A DNA stretch of 64,000 bases from Ferrovibrio sp036381655 (lineage in GTDB: Bacteria > Pseudomonadota > Alphaproteobacteria > Ferrovibrionales > Ferrovibrionaceae), in assembly GCF_036381655.1 (NCBI RefSeq), contig NZ_DASVCJ010000054.1, positions 1 through 64,000 of the forward strand. Direction: 5' to 3'. The notes under the pieces were generated by a model. The model saw nothing but the letters and a program-made list of their open reading frames with translations. It did not search any database and was not told where the DNA came from. The translations under genes and the position numbers were made by a program. Below, piece by piece: positions 42,412 to 49,629 of the stretch. Within the stretch, counting starts at the first letter, position 1. Each line of letters begins with the position of its first letter.

Positions 42412-43520
42412 CGGCGTTGCGCCTGCTTCGCCATGAACGCGCCGAGGGCGGCGATCACGAGATCGTTTTCTTCCGCGGTGCCGATGGTCAGGCGCAAGGC
42501 CTCGGCCAGGCCATAGGCGCCCATGGCGCGCAGGATCAACCCCTGGCTGCGCAGGAACTCGTCCGCCGCCTTCGACTGCGCGGCGCCGCCGGGGAAACGG
42601 ATCAGCAGGAAATTGCCGACGCTGGGCAGCACGTCGAGACCGAGCTTGCCGAGCGCCGCCGTCACCCGCGGCAGTTCGGCATCGTTATGGCTGCGCGCCT
42701 TGTCGAGCCAGGCGACATCCTCCAGCGCGGCGACGCCGGCGGCCTGGGCGGCGGCATTCACGTTGAAGGGTCCGCGCACGCGGTTCAGCACGTCGACGAC
42801 GCCGGCCGGCGCATAGGTCCAGCCGAGCCGCAGGGCCGCCAGGCCGTAGATTTTCGAAAAGGTGCGCGTCATCACGGTGTCGTCGCGCTCGGCCACCAGT
42901 TCGGCGCCGTTCGAATAATCGTTGCGGCTGACATATTCGGCATAGGCCGCATCGATCACCAGCAGAACCCCGGCCGGCAGGCCATTGCGCAGGCGGCGCA
43001 GCTCGGCGGCCGAGATATAGCTGCCGGTCGGATTGTTCGGATTGGCCAGGAAGACGATCCTGGTCCGCGGCGTGACCGCCTTGAGCAGCGCATCGACATC
43101 GGCGGTGTAGTTCGCCTCCGGCGCCGCCACCGGGGTGGCGCCGCGCGCCATAGCGGCGATGGCATACATCAGGAAGCCGTGGCGCGAATACAGAACCTCG
43201 TCGCCCGGCCCGCAATAAGCGGCGCAGATCAGCGAGATCATCTCGTCCGAACCGTTCGAGCAGACGATATTCTCGGCCGGCAGGCCATGATGCCGGGCCA
43301 CGGCATTGCGCAGGGCATCGGCGGCGCCGTCGGGATAACGATGCAGTTCGCCGGCCATCTTCTGATAGGCGGCGATCGCCTTCGGGCTGGGCCCGAGCGG
43401 CGTTTCGTTGGACGACAGCTTATGCACCTTGGTCACGCCCGGCACGCTGCCCTCGCCGCCCTTGTAGGGGGCGATTCCGAGAATTCCAGGTTGCGGCTTC
43501 GGCGCAGTCACGGCTGACAT
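42408..43520 (-). CDS. hisC: Histidinol-phosphate/aromatic aminotransferase
   Basis: 370 residues, fold type I PLP enzyme. KLSSNETPLGPSPKAI, VCSNGSDEMISLI, FLANPNNPTGSYI and the Schiff-base lysine in TRTFSKIYGLAALRLGW. Placement between chorismate mutase and tyrC means that it likely also, or mainly, transaminates prephenate or aromatic keto acids; hisC-type enzymes are known to do both. It overlaps the mutase gene by 13 bp. Confidence 0.94.
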   Translation of the reverse strand: MSAVTAPKPQPGILGIAPYKGGEGSVPGVTKVHKLSSNETPLGPSPKAIAAYQKMAGELHRYPDGAADALRNAVARHHGLPAENIVCSNGSDEMISLICAAYCGPGDEVLYSRHGFLMYAIAAMARGATPVAAPEANYTADVDALLKAVTPRTRIVFLANPNNPTGSYISAAELRRLRNGLPAGVLLVIDAAYAEYVSRNDYSNGAELVAERDDTVMTRTFSKIYGLAALRLGWTYAPAGVVDVLNRVRGPFNVNAAAQAAGVAALEDVAWLDKARSHNDAELPRVTAALGKLGLDVLPSVGNFLLIRFPGGAAQSKAADEFLRSQGLILRAMGAYGLAEALRLTIGTAEENDLVIAALGAFMAKQAQRR

Positions 43521-44422
43521 CCTTCTTCGACGGTTACGGATAACGACACTATAACCTCAGCGACCGGCACCGGGTAGGCGCCGATCACCACGGCATCGGC
43601 GATCAGGCCCGGCTCGGCGGCGATCAATGCCGCCAGCCGCGCATCGCCCTCGGCCATGAAACCGGGGATTTCGACCAGCATGCGGCTGCCGCCATCGCCG
43701 GCGCCGTGCTGCTGCGCCAGCACGCGGCCATCCAGGCCGGCCTGCGCCAGCAACGTGGAGAGGCGCGCCATGCTGGGCGCCTCTTCGTTGGCGACGACGA
43801 CGACCAAGGTGCAATCCTCGCCCGATTCCTCCGGCGGCGTGCGGGCAATCACGAAAGCGCCCAACTCGGCGAGGCGACCGCGCGGGTTGGGCACGAAGGG
43901 AAGCTTGGCAATGACACGGGGGGTATCGTTGGCGCGGCCGGCCAGCATGGGCCACCACGATTCCCGCTCGCCCTCTTCCGGCGGCGCCATCACGCCCAGC
44001 GTCATCGGATGCGCCGAGATCGCCCGCATCACGGCGGTCGCCGTGTTGCAGAGCTGCATCGGCGTGGTCGAGCCGTAGAAGTCGCGCGCCAGATCCCAGC
44101 GGGCGGCCGACTTGTTCGGCGCATGCACGGCGACCTTGAGCGGCGCCTGCAGGTCGTAAAGCGCCGAGATCATCTCGCGCCAGATGCGCACCAGGGCGGC
44201 CGGCGGCAGGCCCTGGCGATGGCGCTCCATCAGCCGGCGCAGAATCTGCGCTTCGCGGCCCGGCCGCAAAAAAGCGCCATTATCGAGGCTGCCCTGGCTC
44301 TGCTTGGTGGCAGCGACGCGGCGCACCGCCTCGGCGCGGCGGCGCAAAAGGTCCTGGATCTGGTCGTCCAGCACGTCGATTTCGCGCCGAAGATCGGCCA
44401 GGCTCGGTATATGTTCGCTCAT
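43508..44422 (-). CDS. Chorismate mutase with an atypical C-terminal domain
   Basis: 304 residues. The N-terminal AroQ domain (SLADLRREIDVLDDQIQDLLRRRAEAVRRVAATK... to about 100) rearranges chorismate to prephenate; Arg, Lys and Glu positions of the family are present. The C-terminal 200 residues (LKVAVHAPNKSAARWDLARDFYG... and ACT-like VVVVANEEAPSMARLSTLLAQAGLDG) look like a degenerate prephenate-dehydratase/ACT module, but I cannot find the TRF catalytic motif. The role may be regulatory. First gene of the aromatic operon; ATG 44422. Confidence 0.88.
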   Translation of the reverse strand: MSEHIPSLADLRREIDVLDDQIQDLLRRRAEAVRRVAATKQSQGSLDNGAFLRPGREAQILRRLMERHRQGLPPAALVRIWREMISALYDLQAPLKVAVHAPNKSAARWDLARDFYGSTTPMQLCNTATAVMRAISAHPMTLGVMAPPEEGERESWWPMLAGRANDTPRVIAKLPFVPNPRGRLAELGAFVIARTPPEESGEDCTLVVVVANEEAPSMARLSTLLAQAGLDGRVLAQQHGAGDGGSRMLVEIPGFMAEGDARLAALIAAEPGLIADAVVIGAYPVPVAEVIVSLSVTVEEGCQP

Positions 44423-44510
44423 TTCTTGACGGGGCTGTAACAGGGGAAAAAGCCGCATAGTCTTAGGGCTTTCGCCCCCCGATTGCAAAGCCTGTATGGC
44501 AAAGAAAACA

Positions 44511-44568
44511 TTGACAGTACGGGCGGGGGTTCGTAAGCACAGGGACCCTACCGGAACGGGTTTCCGGT
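44511..44568 (+). promoter_or_regulatory. metX promoter and leader hairpin
   Basis: A consensus -35 TTGACA (44511-44516) is followed after 17 bp by a weak -10 TAAGCA (44534-44539). Downstream is a perfect 7-bp stem ACCGGAA-cgggt-TTCCGGT (44550-44568). I looked for the SAM-II consensus often found before metX in alphaproteobacteria and did not recognise it. Confidence 0.45.
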
Positions 44569-44628
44569 CGCATTTTCCGCCCCTGAGACAACCGCAGACT
44601 TAGAGCTGCCTTTTCGACCTTTTGGACC

Positions 44629-45804
44629 ATGACCGCGGCACCTTCCCGCCTGCATCATCTCGACCCTGTCGGGCCCGGCCACCGGGTGGCCCTGGGCGAG
44701 ACTTTGCCGCTGAAGCTCGATTGCGGGTTGGATCTCGGCCCCTTCCAGATCGCCTATTGCACCTATGGGCAGCTCAACGAGGACAAGTCGAACGCGATCC
44801 TGATCTGCCATGCGCTGACCGGCGATCAGCACGCCGCCAACGTGCATCCGATCACCGGCAAGCCGGGCTGGTGGGTCAGCATGGTCGGTCCCGGCAAGGT
44901 GGTCGATACGGATCGCTATTTCGTGATCTGCGCCAATGTGCTGGGCGGCTGCATGGGCTCGTCCGGCCCGGCGGAGATCGACCCCGGTACCGGCAAGCCC
45001 TATGGCCTGAGCTTTCCCGTCATCACCATCCGCGACATGGTCAATGCCCAGGCGATGCTGCTGGACCATCTCGGCATCCATCAGCTGTTCTGCGTCATCG
45101 GCGGCTCGATGGGCGGCATGCAGGTGCTGCAATGGGCGGCCAGCTACCCCGACCGCGTCTTCTCGGCGATCCCGATCGCCTGCGCCGCCAAGCATTCGGC
45201 GCAGAACATCGCCTTCCATGAGGTCGGCCGTCAGGCGATCTATGCCGATCCGCAATGGCACAAGGGCGATTATTTCGAGCATGGCACGATCCCGCGCGCC
45301 GGCCTGGCTGTGGCGCGCATGGCGGCGCATATCACCTATCTGTCGGAAGCGGCCCTGCATCGCAAATTCGGCCGCAACCTGCAGAACCGCGAGCGTATCA
45401 CCTACGGATTCGAGACCGAGTTCCAGGTCGAAAGCTACCTGCTGCATCAAGGCTCGACCTTCGTCGACCGCTTCGATGCCAACTCCTATCTCTACATCAC
45501 CCGGGCGATGGATTATTTCGACCTGGCCGCGCAGGCCGGCGGCAATCTCGCCGGCGTCTTCCAGGGCAGCAGGACGCGTTTCTGCCTGGTGTCGTTCACC
45601 TCGGACTGGCTGTTCCCGACCTCGGAAAGCAAGGAGATCGTGCGCGCGCTGAATGCGGCGGCGGCCAATGTCAGTTTCGTCGAGATCGAGACCGACAAGG
45701 GCCATGACGCCTTCCTGCTCGACGAGCCGGAGATGTTCCGCACCCTGAAAGGCTTTCTCGACGGCTGCGCGGAAGTGCGCGGCCTGAACGGACATCAGAC
45801 ATGA
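44629..45804 (+). CDS. metX: Homoserine O-acyltransferase (MetX)
   Basis: 391 residues, alpha/beta hydrolase. It acylates homoserine (acetyl- or succinyl-CoA) in the first committed step of methionine synthesis. Nucleophile S160 in VIGGSMGGMQ, oxyanion-site segment HALTGDQHAA, conserved GLSFPVITIRDMVNAQ, catalytic Asp in TSDWLFPTSE and His in KGHDAFLLDE. Acetyl versus succinyl cannot be told reliably by eye. Coupled to metW by an ATGA overlap, the classic metXW pair. Confidence 0.95.
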   Translation: MTAAPSRLHHLDPVGPGHRVALGETLPLKLDCGLDLGPFQIAYCTYGQLNEDKSNAILICHALTGDQHAANVHPITGKPGWWVSMVGPGKVVDTDRYFVICANVLGGCMGSSGPAEIDPGTGKPYGLSFPVITIRDMVNAQAMLLDHLGIHQLFCVIGGSMGGMQVLQWAASYPDRVFSAIPIACAAKHSAQNIAFHEVGRQAIYADPQWHKGDYFEHGTIPRAGLAVARMAAHITYLSEAALHRKFGRNLQNRERITYGFETEFQVESYLLHQGSTFVDRFDANSYLYITRAMDYFDLAAQAGGNLAGVFQGSRTRFCLVSFTSDWLFPTSESKEIVRALNAAAANVSFVEIETDKGHDAFLLDEPEMFRTLKGFLDGCAEVRGLNGHQT

Positions 45805-46460
45805 ACGACCGCGCTTTGACCCCGCCCCCGCAGAAGGGCGGCGGCCACAAGGATATCCGCCGCGATCTTCTGCTGATCGCCGAGATGGTGGCGCCGCAAA
45901 GCCGTCTGCTCGACGTCGGCTGCGGCGACGGCGCGCTGCTGGAATATCTCGCCCGCGAAAAGCAGGTCGATGGGCGCGGCATCGAAATCCGCCAGAGCGG
46001 CGTCAATGCCTGCGTGGCGCGCGGCCTGAGCGTGATCCAGGGCGACGCCGACGCCGACCTGCCGGATTATCCCGATGCCGCTTTCGATTACGTCGTGCTC
46101 AGCCTGACGCTGCAGGCGACGCGCAACCCGCGCAAGGTATTGCACGAGATGCTGCGCATCGGCCGGCGCGCCATCGTCTCCTTCCCCAATTTCGCCTACT
46201 GGCGGGTACGGCTGCAGCTTGCGCTCAGCGGCCGCATGCCCATGACGGCGGCGCTCGACGATCCGTGGTACGAGACGCAGAACATCCACCTCTGCACGAT
46301 CCTGGATTTCGACGAGCTTTGCGCGAAGGACGGCATCGTGGTCGAGCAGCGCATCGCCGTCGACGGCCACGGCAACCGGGAAGGCTGGAAGCTGCAGGGC
46401 GCGATGGCGAATATCTTCGGCGCCCAGGCGGTCTATCTGTTACGCCGGCGCGGGGCCTGA
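45801..46460 (+). CDS. metW: Methionine biosynthesis protein MetW
   Basis: 219 residues, class I methyltransferase fold. LLDVGCGDGALLEYLAREKQVDGRGIEI is the SAM-binding region, VIQGDADADLPDYPDAAFDYVVLSLTLQATRNPRKVLHEMLRIG and SFPNFAYWRVRLQLALSGRMP are MetW-typical. It works with MetX; known studies show that it activates the acyltransferase. Converges with, and overlaps by 21 bp, the methyltransferase gene on the other strand. Confidence 0.95.
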   Translation: MNDRALTPPPQKGGGHKDIRRDLLLIAEMVAPQSRLLDVGCGDGALLEYLAREKQVDGRGIEIRQSGVNACVARGLSVIQGDADADLPDYPDAAFDYVVLSLTLQATRNPRKVLHEMLRIGRRAIVSFPNFAYWRVRLQLALSGRMPMTAALDDPWYETQNIHLCTILDFDELCAKDGIVVEQRIAVDGHGNREGWKLQGAMANIFGAQAVYLLRRRGA

Positions 46461-47192
46461 ACCGCCCCAGACGGGACGCGGCGGCTTCAGCACGAAGGCC
46501 TTCCGCTTCGCCTTGACCGGCTTCAGCGGCGCGGCGGCATAGACCTGCTTCTCGGCCTCCAGCAGCAGCACGCCGGAGAACCGGTTCCACAGAATCTCGC
46601 CTGCCTTCTCCCAGGCGCTGGCGGCGCCGACCACGAAGGCGCGGTTGGTCGGCGGCAGCCACAAAGCCGATTGCGTCTGCAGCGGCGAGAACAGCGCATC
46701 GCGCATCAGCCGCGTAAGCTGCGGCGGCGTGTAGGGACGGCCCTGGCCGAAGGGCGTCGCCTCGATATGCGCCCACAGCCCGCGCCGGTTCGGCACCACG
46801 GCGAGCAGCCGGCCCTGCGGGGTGAGCACGCGCCAGACCTCGCGCAGCAGCGCCCGCACGTTTTCCGAATTCTCCAGCGCATGCACCAGCAGAAGCCGGT
46901 CGACCGAGGCATCCGGCAGCGGCAATCCGTCCTCGTCCACCAGCATGACCCGGCCCGGCAGGCCGCGCGGCCAGCGGATCACGCCCTGCGGGCCGGGCAT
47001 CGCCGCCAGCACGCGCTCGGCCTCCGCCTCGAAGATGCGCAGATAGGGCGTGGCATAGCCGAGCCCCAGCACGCGCAGCCCGGCGACATTCGGCCAGACC
47101 TGGCGCAGCCGCAGGCGCAGCAGGCGCCGCACGGCGCGGCCGATATGGCTGCCGTAGAATTCGCGCAGATCGATGATGTCTGGACGCAGCAT
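46440..47192 (-). CDS. Class I SAM-dependent methyltransferase
   Basis: 250 residues. LRVLGLGYATPYLRIF stands in for the glycine-rich motif I, DGLPLPDASVDRLLLVHALENSENVRALLREVWRVLTPQGRLLAVVPNRRGLWAH is the methyltransf_11 core. The gene is typically found beside gloB in alphaproteobacteria, as here (divergent, 51 bp between starts); the substrate is unknown. C-terminal basic tail rich in Pro/Lys. Confidence 0.9.
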   Translation of the reverse strand: MLRPDIIDLREFYGSHIGRAVRRLLRLRLRQVWPNVAGLRVLGLGYATPYLRIFEAEAERVLAAMPGPQGVIRWPRGLPGRVMLVDEDGLPLPDASVDRLLLVHALENSENVRALLREVWRVLTPQGRLLAVVPNRRGLWAHIEATPFGQGRPYTPPQLTRLMRDALFSPLQTQSALWLPPTNRAFVVGAASAWEKAGEILWNRFSGVLLLEAEKQVYAAAPLKPVKAKRKAFVLKPPRPVWGGSGPAPA

Positions 47193-47243
47193 CGCGCTAT
47201 GTTAGCATCTGTTCGACTGAAACTCTGCCGTCAGAATTGCGCC

Positions 47244-48017
47244 ATGCCCCTTGAAATCGTCCAGATTCCCGTCCTCAACGACAATTACGTCTATCTCGCC
47301 CGCGAGCCTTCGGCAAACGCCGTCGCCGTGGTCGATCCGGCCGTGCACGAGCCGGTGCTGGCCGAATTGAAGAAGCGCAACTGGACGCTGACGCATATCC
47401 TGAACACGCATCATCATCCCGATCATGTCGGCGGCAATATGGCGCTGAAGCAGGCGACCGGCTGCCGCATCGTCGGCCCCAAGGCCGATGCCGAGCGCAT
47501 TCCCGGCATCGATGTCGCGCTGGCCGACGGCGAGCAGTGGACGCTGGGCGACGAAGCGGCCGTCGTCTTCGACGTGCCCGGCCATACGCGCGGCCATATC
47601 GCCTACTGGTTCCAGCGCAGCGCGGCGCTGTTCTGCGGCGATACGCTGTTCGCGCTCGGCTGCGGGCGGCTGTTCGAGGGCACGCCGGCGCAGATGTGGC
47701 ACAGCCTTGGCAAGCTGCTCGCCCTGCCCGACGACACCAGAATCTACTGCGCCCACGAATATACCGAATCGAACGCCCGCTTCGCCGTCACGGTCGAGCC
47801 GGGCAACGAGACGCTGCATCTGCGCTATCAGAGGATCAGGGAATTGCGCAGCAAGGGCCTGCCGACCGTGCCCTCCACCCTCGGCGAGGAGCGCGCCACC
47901 AATCCCTTCCTGCGGCCGATGAGCGAGAACCTGCGCATGACGCTCGGCCTGCTGAATGCCGACGACGTTTCCGTCTTCGCCGAGACGCGCCGGCGCAAGG
48001 ACACTTTCAGGGGCTGA
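47244..48017 (+). CDS. gloB: Hydroxyacylglutathione hydrolase (glyoxalase II)
   Basis: 257 residues. It hydrolyses S-lactoylglutathione to lactate and glutathione. Metallo-beta-lactamase motif THHHPDHVGG binds the dinuclear metal; further ligands are in VPGHTRGH, FCGDTLFALGCGRLFEG and YCAHEYTESN. The C-terminal glutathione-binding NPFLRPMSENLR is glyoxalase-II specific. ATG 47244. Confidence 0.96.
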   Translation: MPLEIVQIPVLNDNYVYLAREPSANAVAVVDPAVHEPVLAELKKRNWTLTHILNTHHHPDHVGGNMALKQATGCRIVGPKADAERIPGIDVALADGEQWTLGDEAAVVFDVPGHTRGHIAYWFQRSAALFCGDTLFALGCGRLFEGTPAQMWHSLGKLLALPDDTRIYCAHEYTESNARFAVTVEPGNETLHLRYQRIRELRSKGLPTVPSTLGEERATNPFLRPMSENLRMTLGLLNADDVSVFAETRRRKDTFRG

Positions 48018-48069
48018 ACGGCCTCTGGCCGGGAACAAACCCGGCGGTGACGGACTTGCAGACTCCGTC

Positions 48070-48627
48070 ATGTCCGAAGCGGTCACCCAGAGGCTGTTCC
48101 ATCTGCAGGACTGGCGCCAGGCCGGTCCGGGCGGCTTCCGCGCGCTCGGCAACGGCGTGGTCGAAAGCTTCGGCGGCAGCGGCATCTACTGGTATGCCGC
48201 CGAGACCTATGCCGACTTCAAGCTGCTGATCGAATGGCGGGTGCAGCAGCCGACCGACAATTCTGGCGTCTTCCTGCGCATTCCGCCGCTCGAGCGCGAT
48301 CCGCGCCCCGCCATCGAACAGGGCTATGAAATCCAGATCGACGAGCGCGGCATCGATCCGGCAGAGCGCCGCGCGGATGATCCGCTGCACCTGACCGGCG
48401 CCGTCTACAACCTGGCGCCGGCGATTGCCCGCGCCTCGCGCCCGGTCGGCGAATGGAACGACTTCACCATCACCGCCCTGGGCCAGCGCCTCGTCGTGCT
48501 GCAGAACAATATCGAGGTCTGCCGGCTCGACCATGGCGGGCGGCGCGAGCAGGGCCATATCGGGCTGCAGAACCATCACGACGGCTCTGCCGTGCAGTTC
48601 CGCAACCTGGAGATCACGCCGCTTTAA
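48070..48627 (+). CDS. DUF1080 (concanavalin-like) domain protein
   Basis: 185 residues, a single DUF1080 / 3-keto-disaccharide hydrolase-type beta-jellyroll: WRQAGPGGFRALGNGVVESFGGSGIYWYAAETYADFKLLIEWRV, SGVFLRIPP, GYEIQIDERG, WNDFTITALGQRLVVLQNN and GHIGLQNHHDGSAVQFRNLEI. Relatives bind or cleave carbohydrates. No signal peptide is obvious, so it would be cytosolic. A TGACGGA/TCCGTCA hairpin (48048-48070) covers the A of the start codon. Confidence 0.88.
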   Translation: MSEAVTQRLFHLQDWRQAGPGGFRALGNGVVESFGGSGIYWYAAETYADFKLLIEWRVQQPTDNSGVFLRIPPLERDPRPAIEQGYEIQIDERGIDPAERRADDPLHLTGAVYNLAPAIARASRPVGEWNDFTITALGQRLVVLQNNIEVCRLDHGGRREQGHIGLQNHHDGSAVQFRNLEITPL

Positions 48628-48633
48628 CGGCCC

Positions 48634-48689
48634 GGAAGTTCGCCACCGGAAGCTCGCTATCGGAGGCTCGCCTACCAGGGGCTCGCTAG
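48634..48689. repeat. 14-bp degenerate tandem repeat, four units
   Basis: GGAAGTTCGCCACC, GGAAGCTCGCTATC, GGAGGCTCGCCTACCA and GGGGCTCGCTAG follow one another between the convergent DUF1080 and recR genes and run into the recR stop codon. Unit period 14, 14, 16, 12. Confidence 0.75.
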
Positions 48690-49279
48690 AGCGGCCGCCG
48701 CGCCTTCAGCGCCGCGCCGAGCGTGCCGTCGTCGAGATAATCGAGTTCGCCGCCGACCGGCACGCCATGCGCCAGCCGGGTGATCTGCACGCCGGACGGC
48801 GCCAGGCGGTCGGTGATGTAATGCGCCGTGGTCTGGCCTTCGACCGTGGCATTGGTGGCGATGATCACCTCGCGCAGGCCGCCCGCCTGCGCCCGGCTGA
48901 TCAGGCTGTCGACATTGAGATCCGCCGGCCCGACGCCGTCCAGGGCCGACAGCGTGCCGCCCAGCACATGATAGCGGCCGCGGAAGACGCCGGCGCGTTC
49001 CAGCGCCCAGAGATCGGCGACGCTTTCGACCACGCAGAGCAGCCCCGCATCGCGGCGCGGATCGCTGCAGATCGCGCAGGGATCATGCGTGTCGAGATTG
49101 CCGCAGACCGAGCAGGCATGCACGCTCTCGCCCACATCGCGCAAGGTGGCGGCCAGTGGATTGAGCAGCGCATCCTTCTTCTTCAGAAGATGCAAGGCGG
49201 CGCGGCGCGCCGAGCGCGGGCCCAGGCCGGGCAGCCGCGCCAGCAGCTGGATCAGCCGCTCGATCTCCGGACCAGCCAT
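48686..49279 (-). CDS. recR: Recombination protein RecR
   Basis: 197 residues. RecR forms the DNA clamp that with RecO loads RecA on gaps. HhH region LARLPGLGPRSARRAALHLL, zinc finger CSVCGNLDTHDPCAIC, and Toprim domain LCVVESVADLWALERAGVFRGRYHVLGG. Standard length. It lies 10 bp downstream of ybaB in the dnaX-ybaB-recR operon. Confidence 0.97.
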   Translation of the reverse strand: MAGPEIERLIQLLARLPGLGPRSARRAALHLLKKKDALLNPLAATLRDVGESVHACSVCGNLDTHDPCAICSDPRRDAGLLCVVESVADLWALERAGVFRGRYHVLGGTLSALDGVGPADLNVDSLISRAQAGGLREVIIATNATVEGQTTAHYITDRLAPSGVQITRLAHGVPVGGELDYLDDGTLGAALKARRPL

Positions 49280-49289
49280 GACGGCAGAC

Positions 49290-49613
49290 TCAGAAGGGCA
49301 GCTTCATGCCCGGCGGGATCGGCAGGCCGGCGGTGAGCTGCTGCATCTTCTCGGCGGTCTCGCGCTCGACGCGGCCCTTGGCATCGGCATGCGCCGCCTT
49401 GATCAGATCCTCGACCACCTCGGCCTCTTCCGGCTTGAGCAGCGTGGGATCGATCTTCACGCCCCTGAGTTCGCTCTTGCCGTTGAGCGTGACGATGACC
49501 ATGCCGCCGCCGGCCGAGCCCTGCACCTCATGGGCTTCCAGTTCGGCCTGCATTTCCTGCATGCGCTGCTGCATGGCCTGGGCCTGCTTGAGCATCTGGC
49601 CAAGATTCTTCAT
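49290..49613 (-). CDS. ybaB: YbaB/EbfC nucleoid-associated protein
   Basis: 107 residues. MKNLGQMLKQAQAMQQRMQEMQAELEAHEVQGSAGGGMVIVTLNGK is the family core; it forms a dimeric tweezer that binds DNA. GAGGAG precedes ATG 49613 at ideal spacing. Between dnaX and recR, as in most proteobacteria. Confidence 0.96.
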   Translation of the reverse strand: MKNLGQMLKQAQAMQQRMQEMQAELEAHEVQGSAGGGMVIVTLNGKSELRGVKIDPTLLKPEEAEVVEDLIKAAHADAKGRVERETAEKMQQLTAGLPIPPGMKLPF

Positions 49614-49629
49614 CGCAAACTCCTCGAAC

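Noticed and set aside
44511..44628. SAM-II riboswitch before metX
   Set aside because: Alphaproteobacterial metX/metA genes often have one, but I could not find the GCTAAA pseudoknot strand or the conserved first stem. Only a plain 7-bp hairpin is visible. A covariance search would decide.
48048..48070. Hairpin over the DUF1080 start codon as a regulatory switch
   Set aside because: A 7-bp stem with a 9-nt loop is easily found by chance in this GC-rich DNA, and no partner structure is visible.
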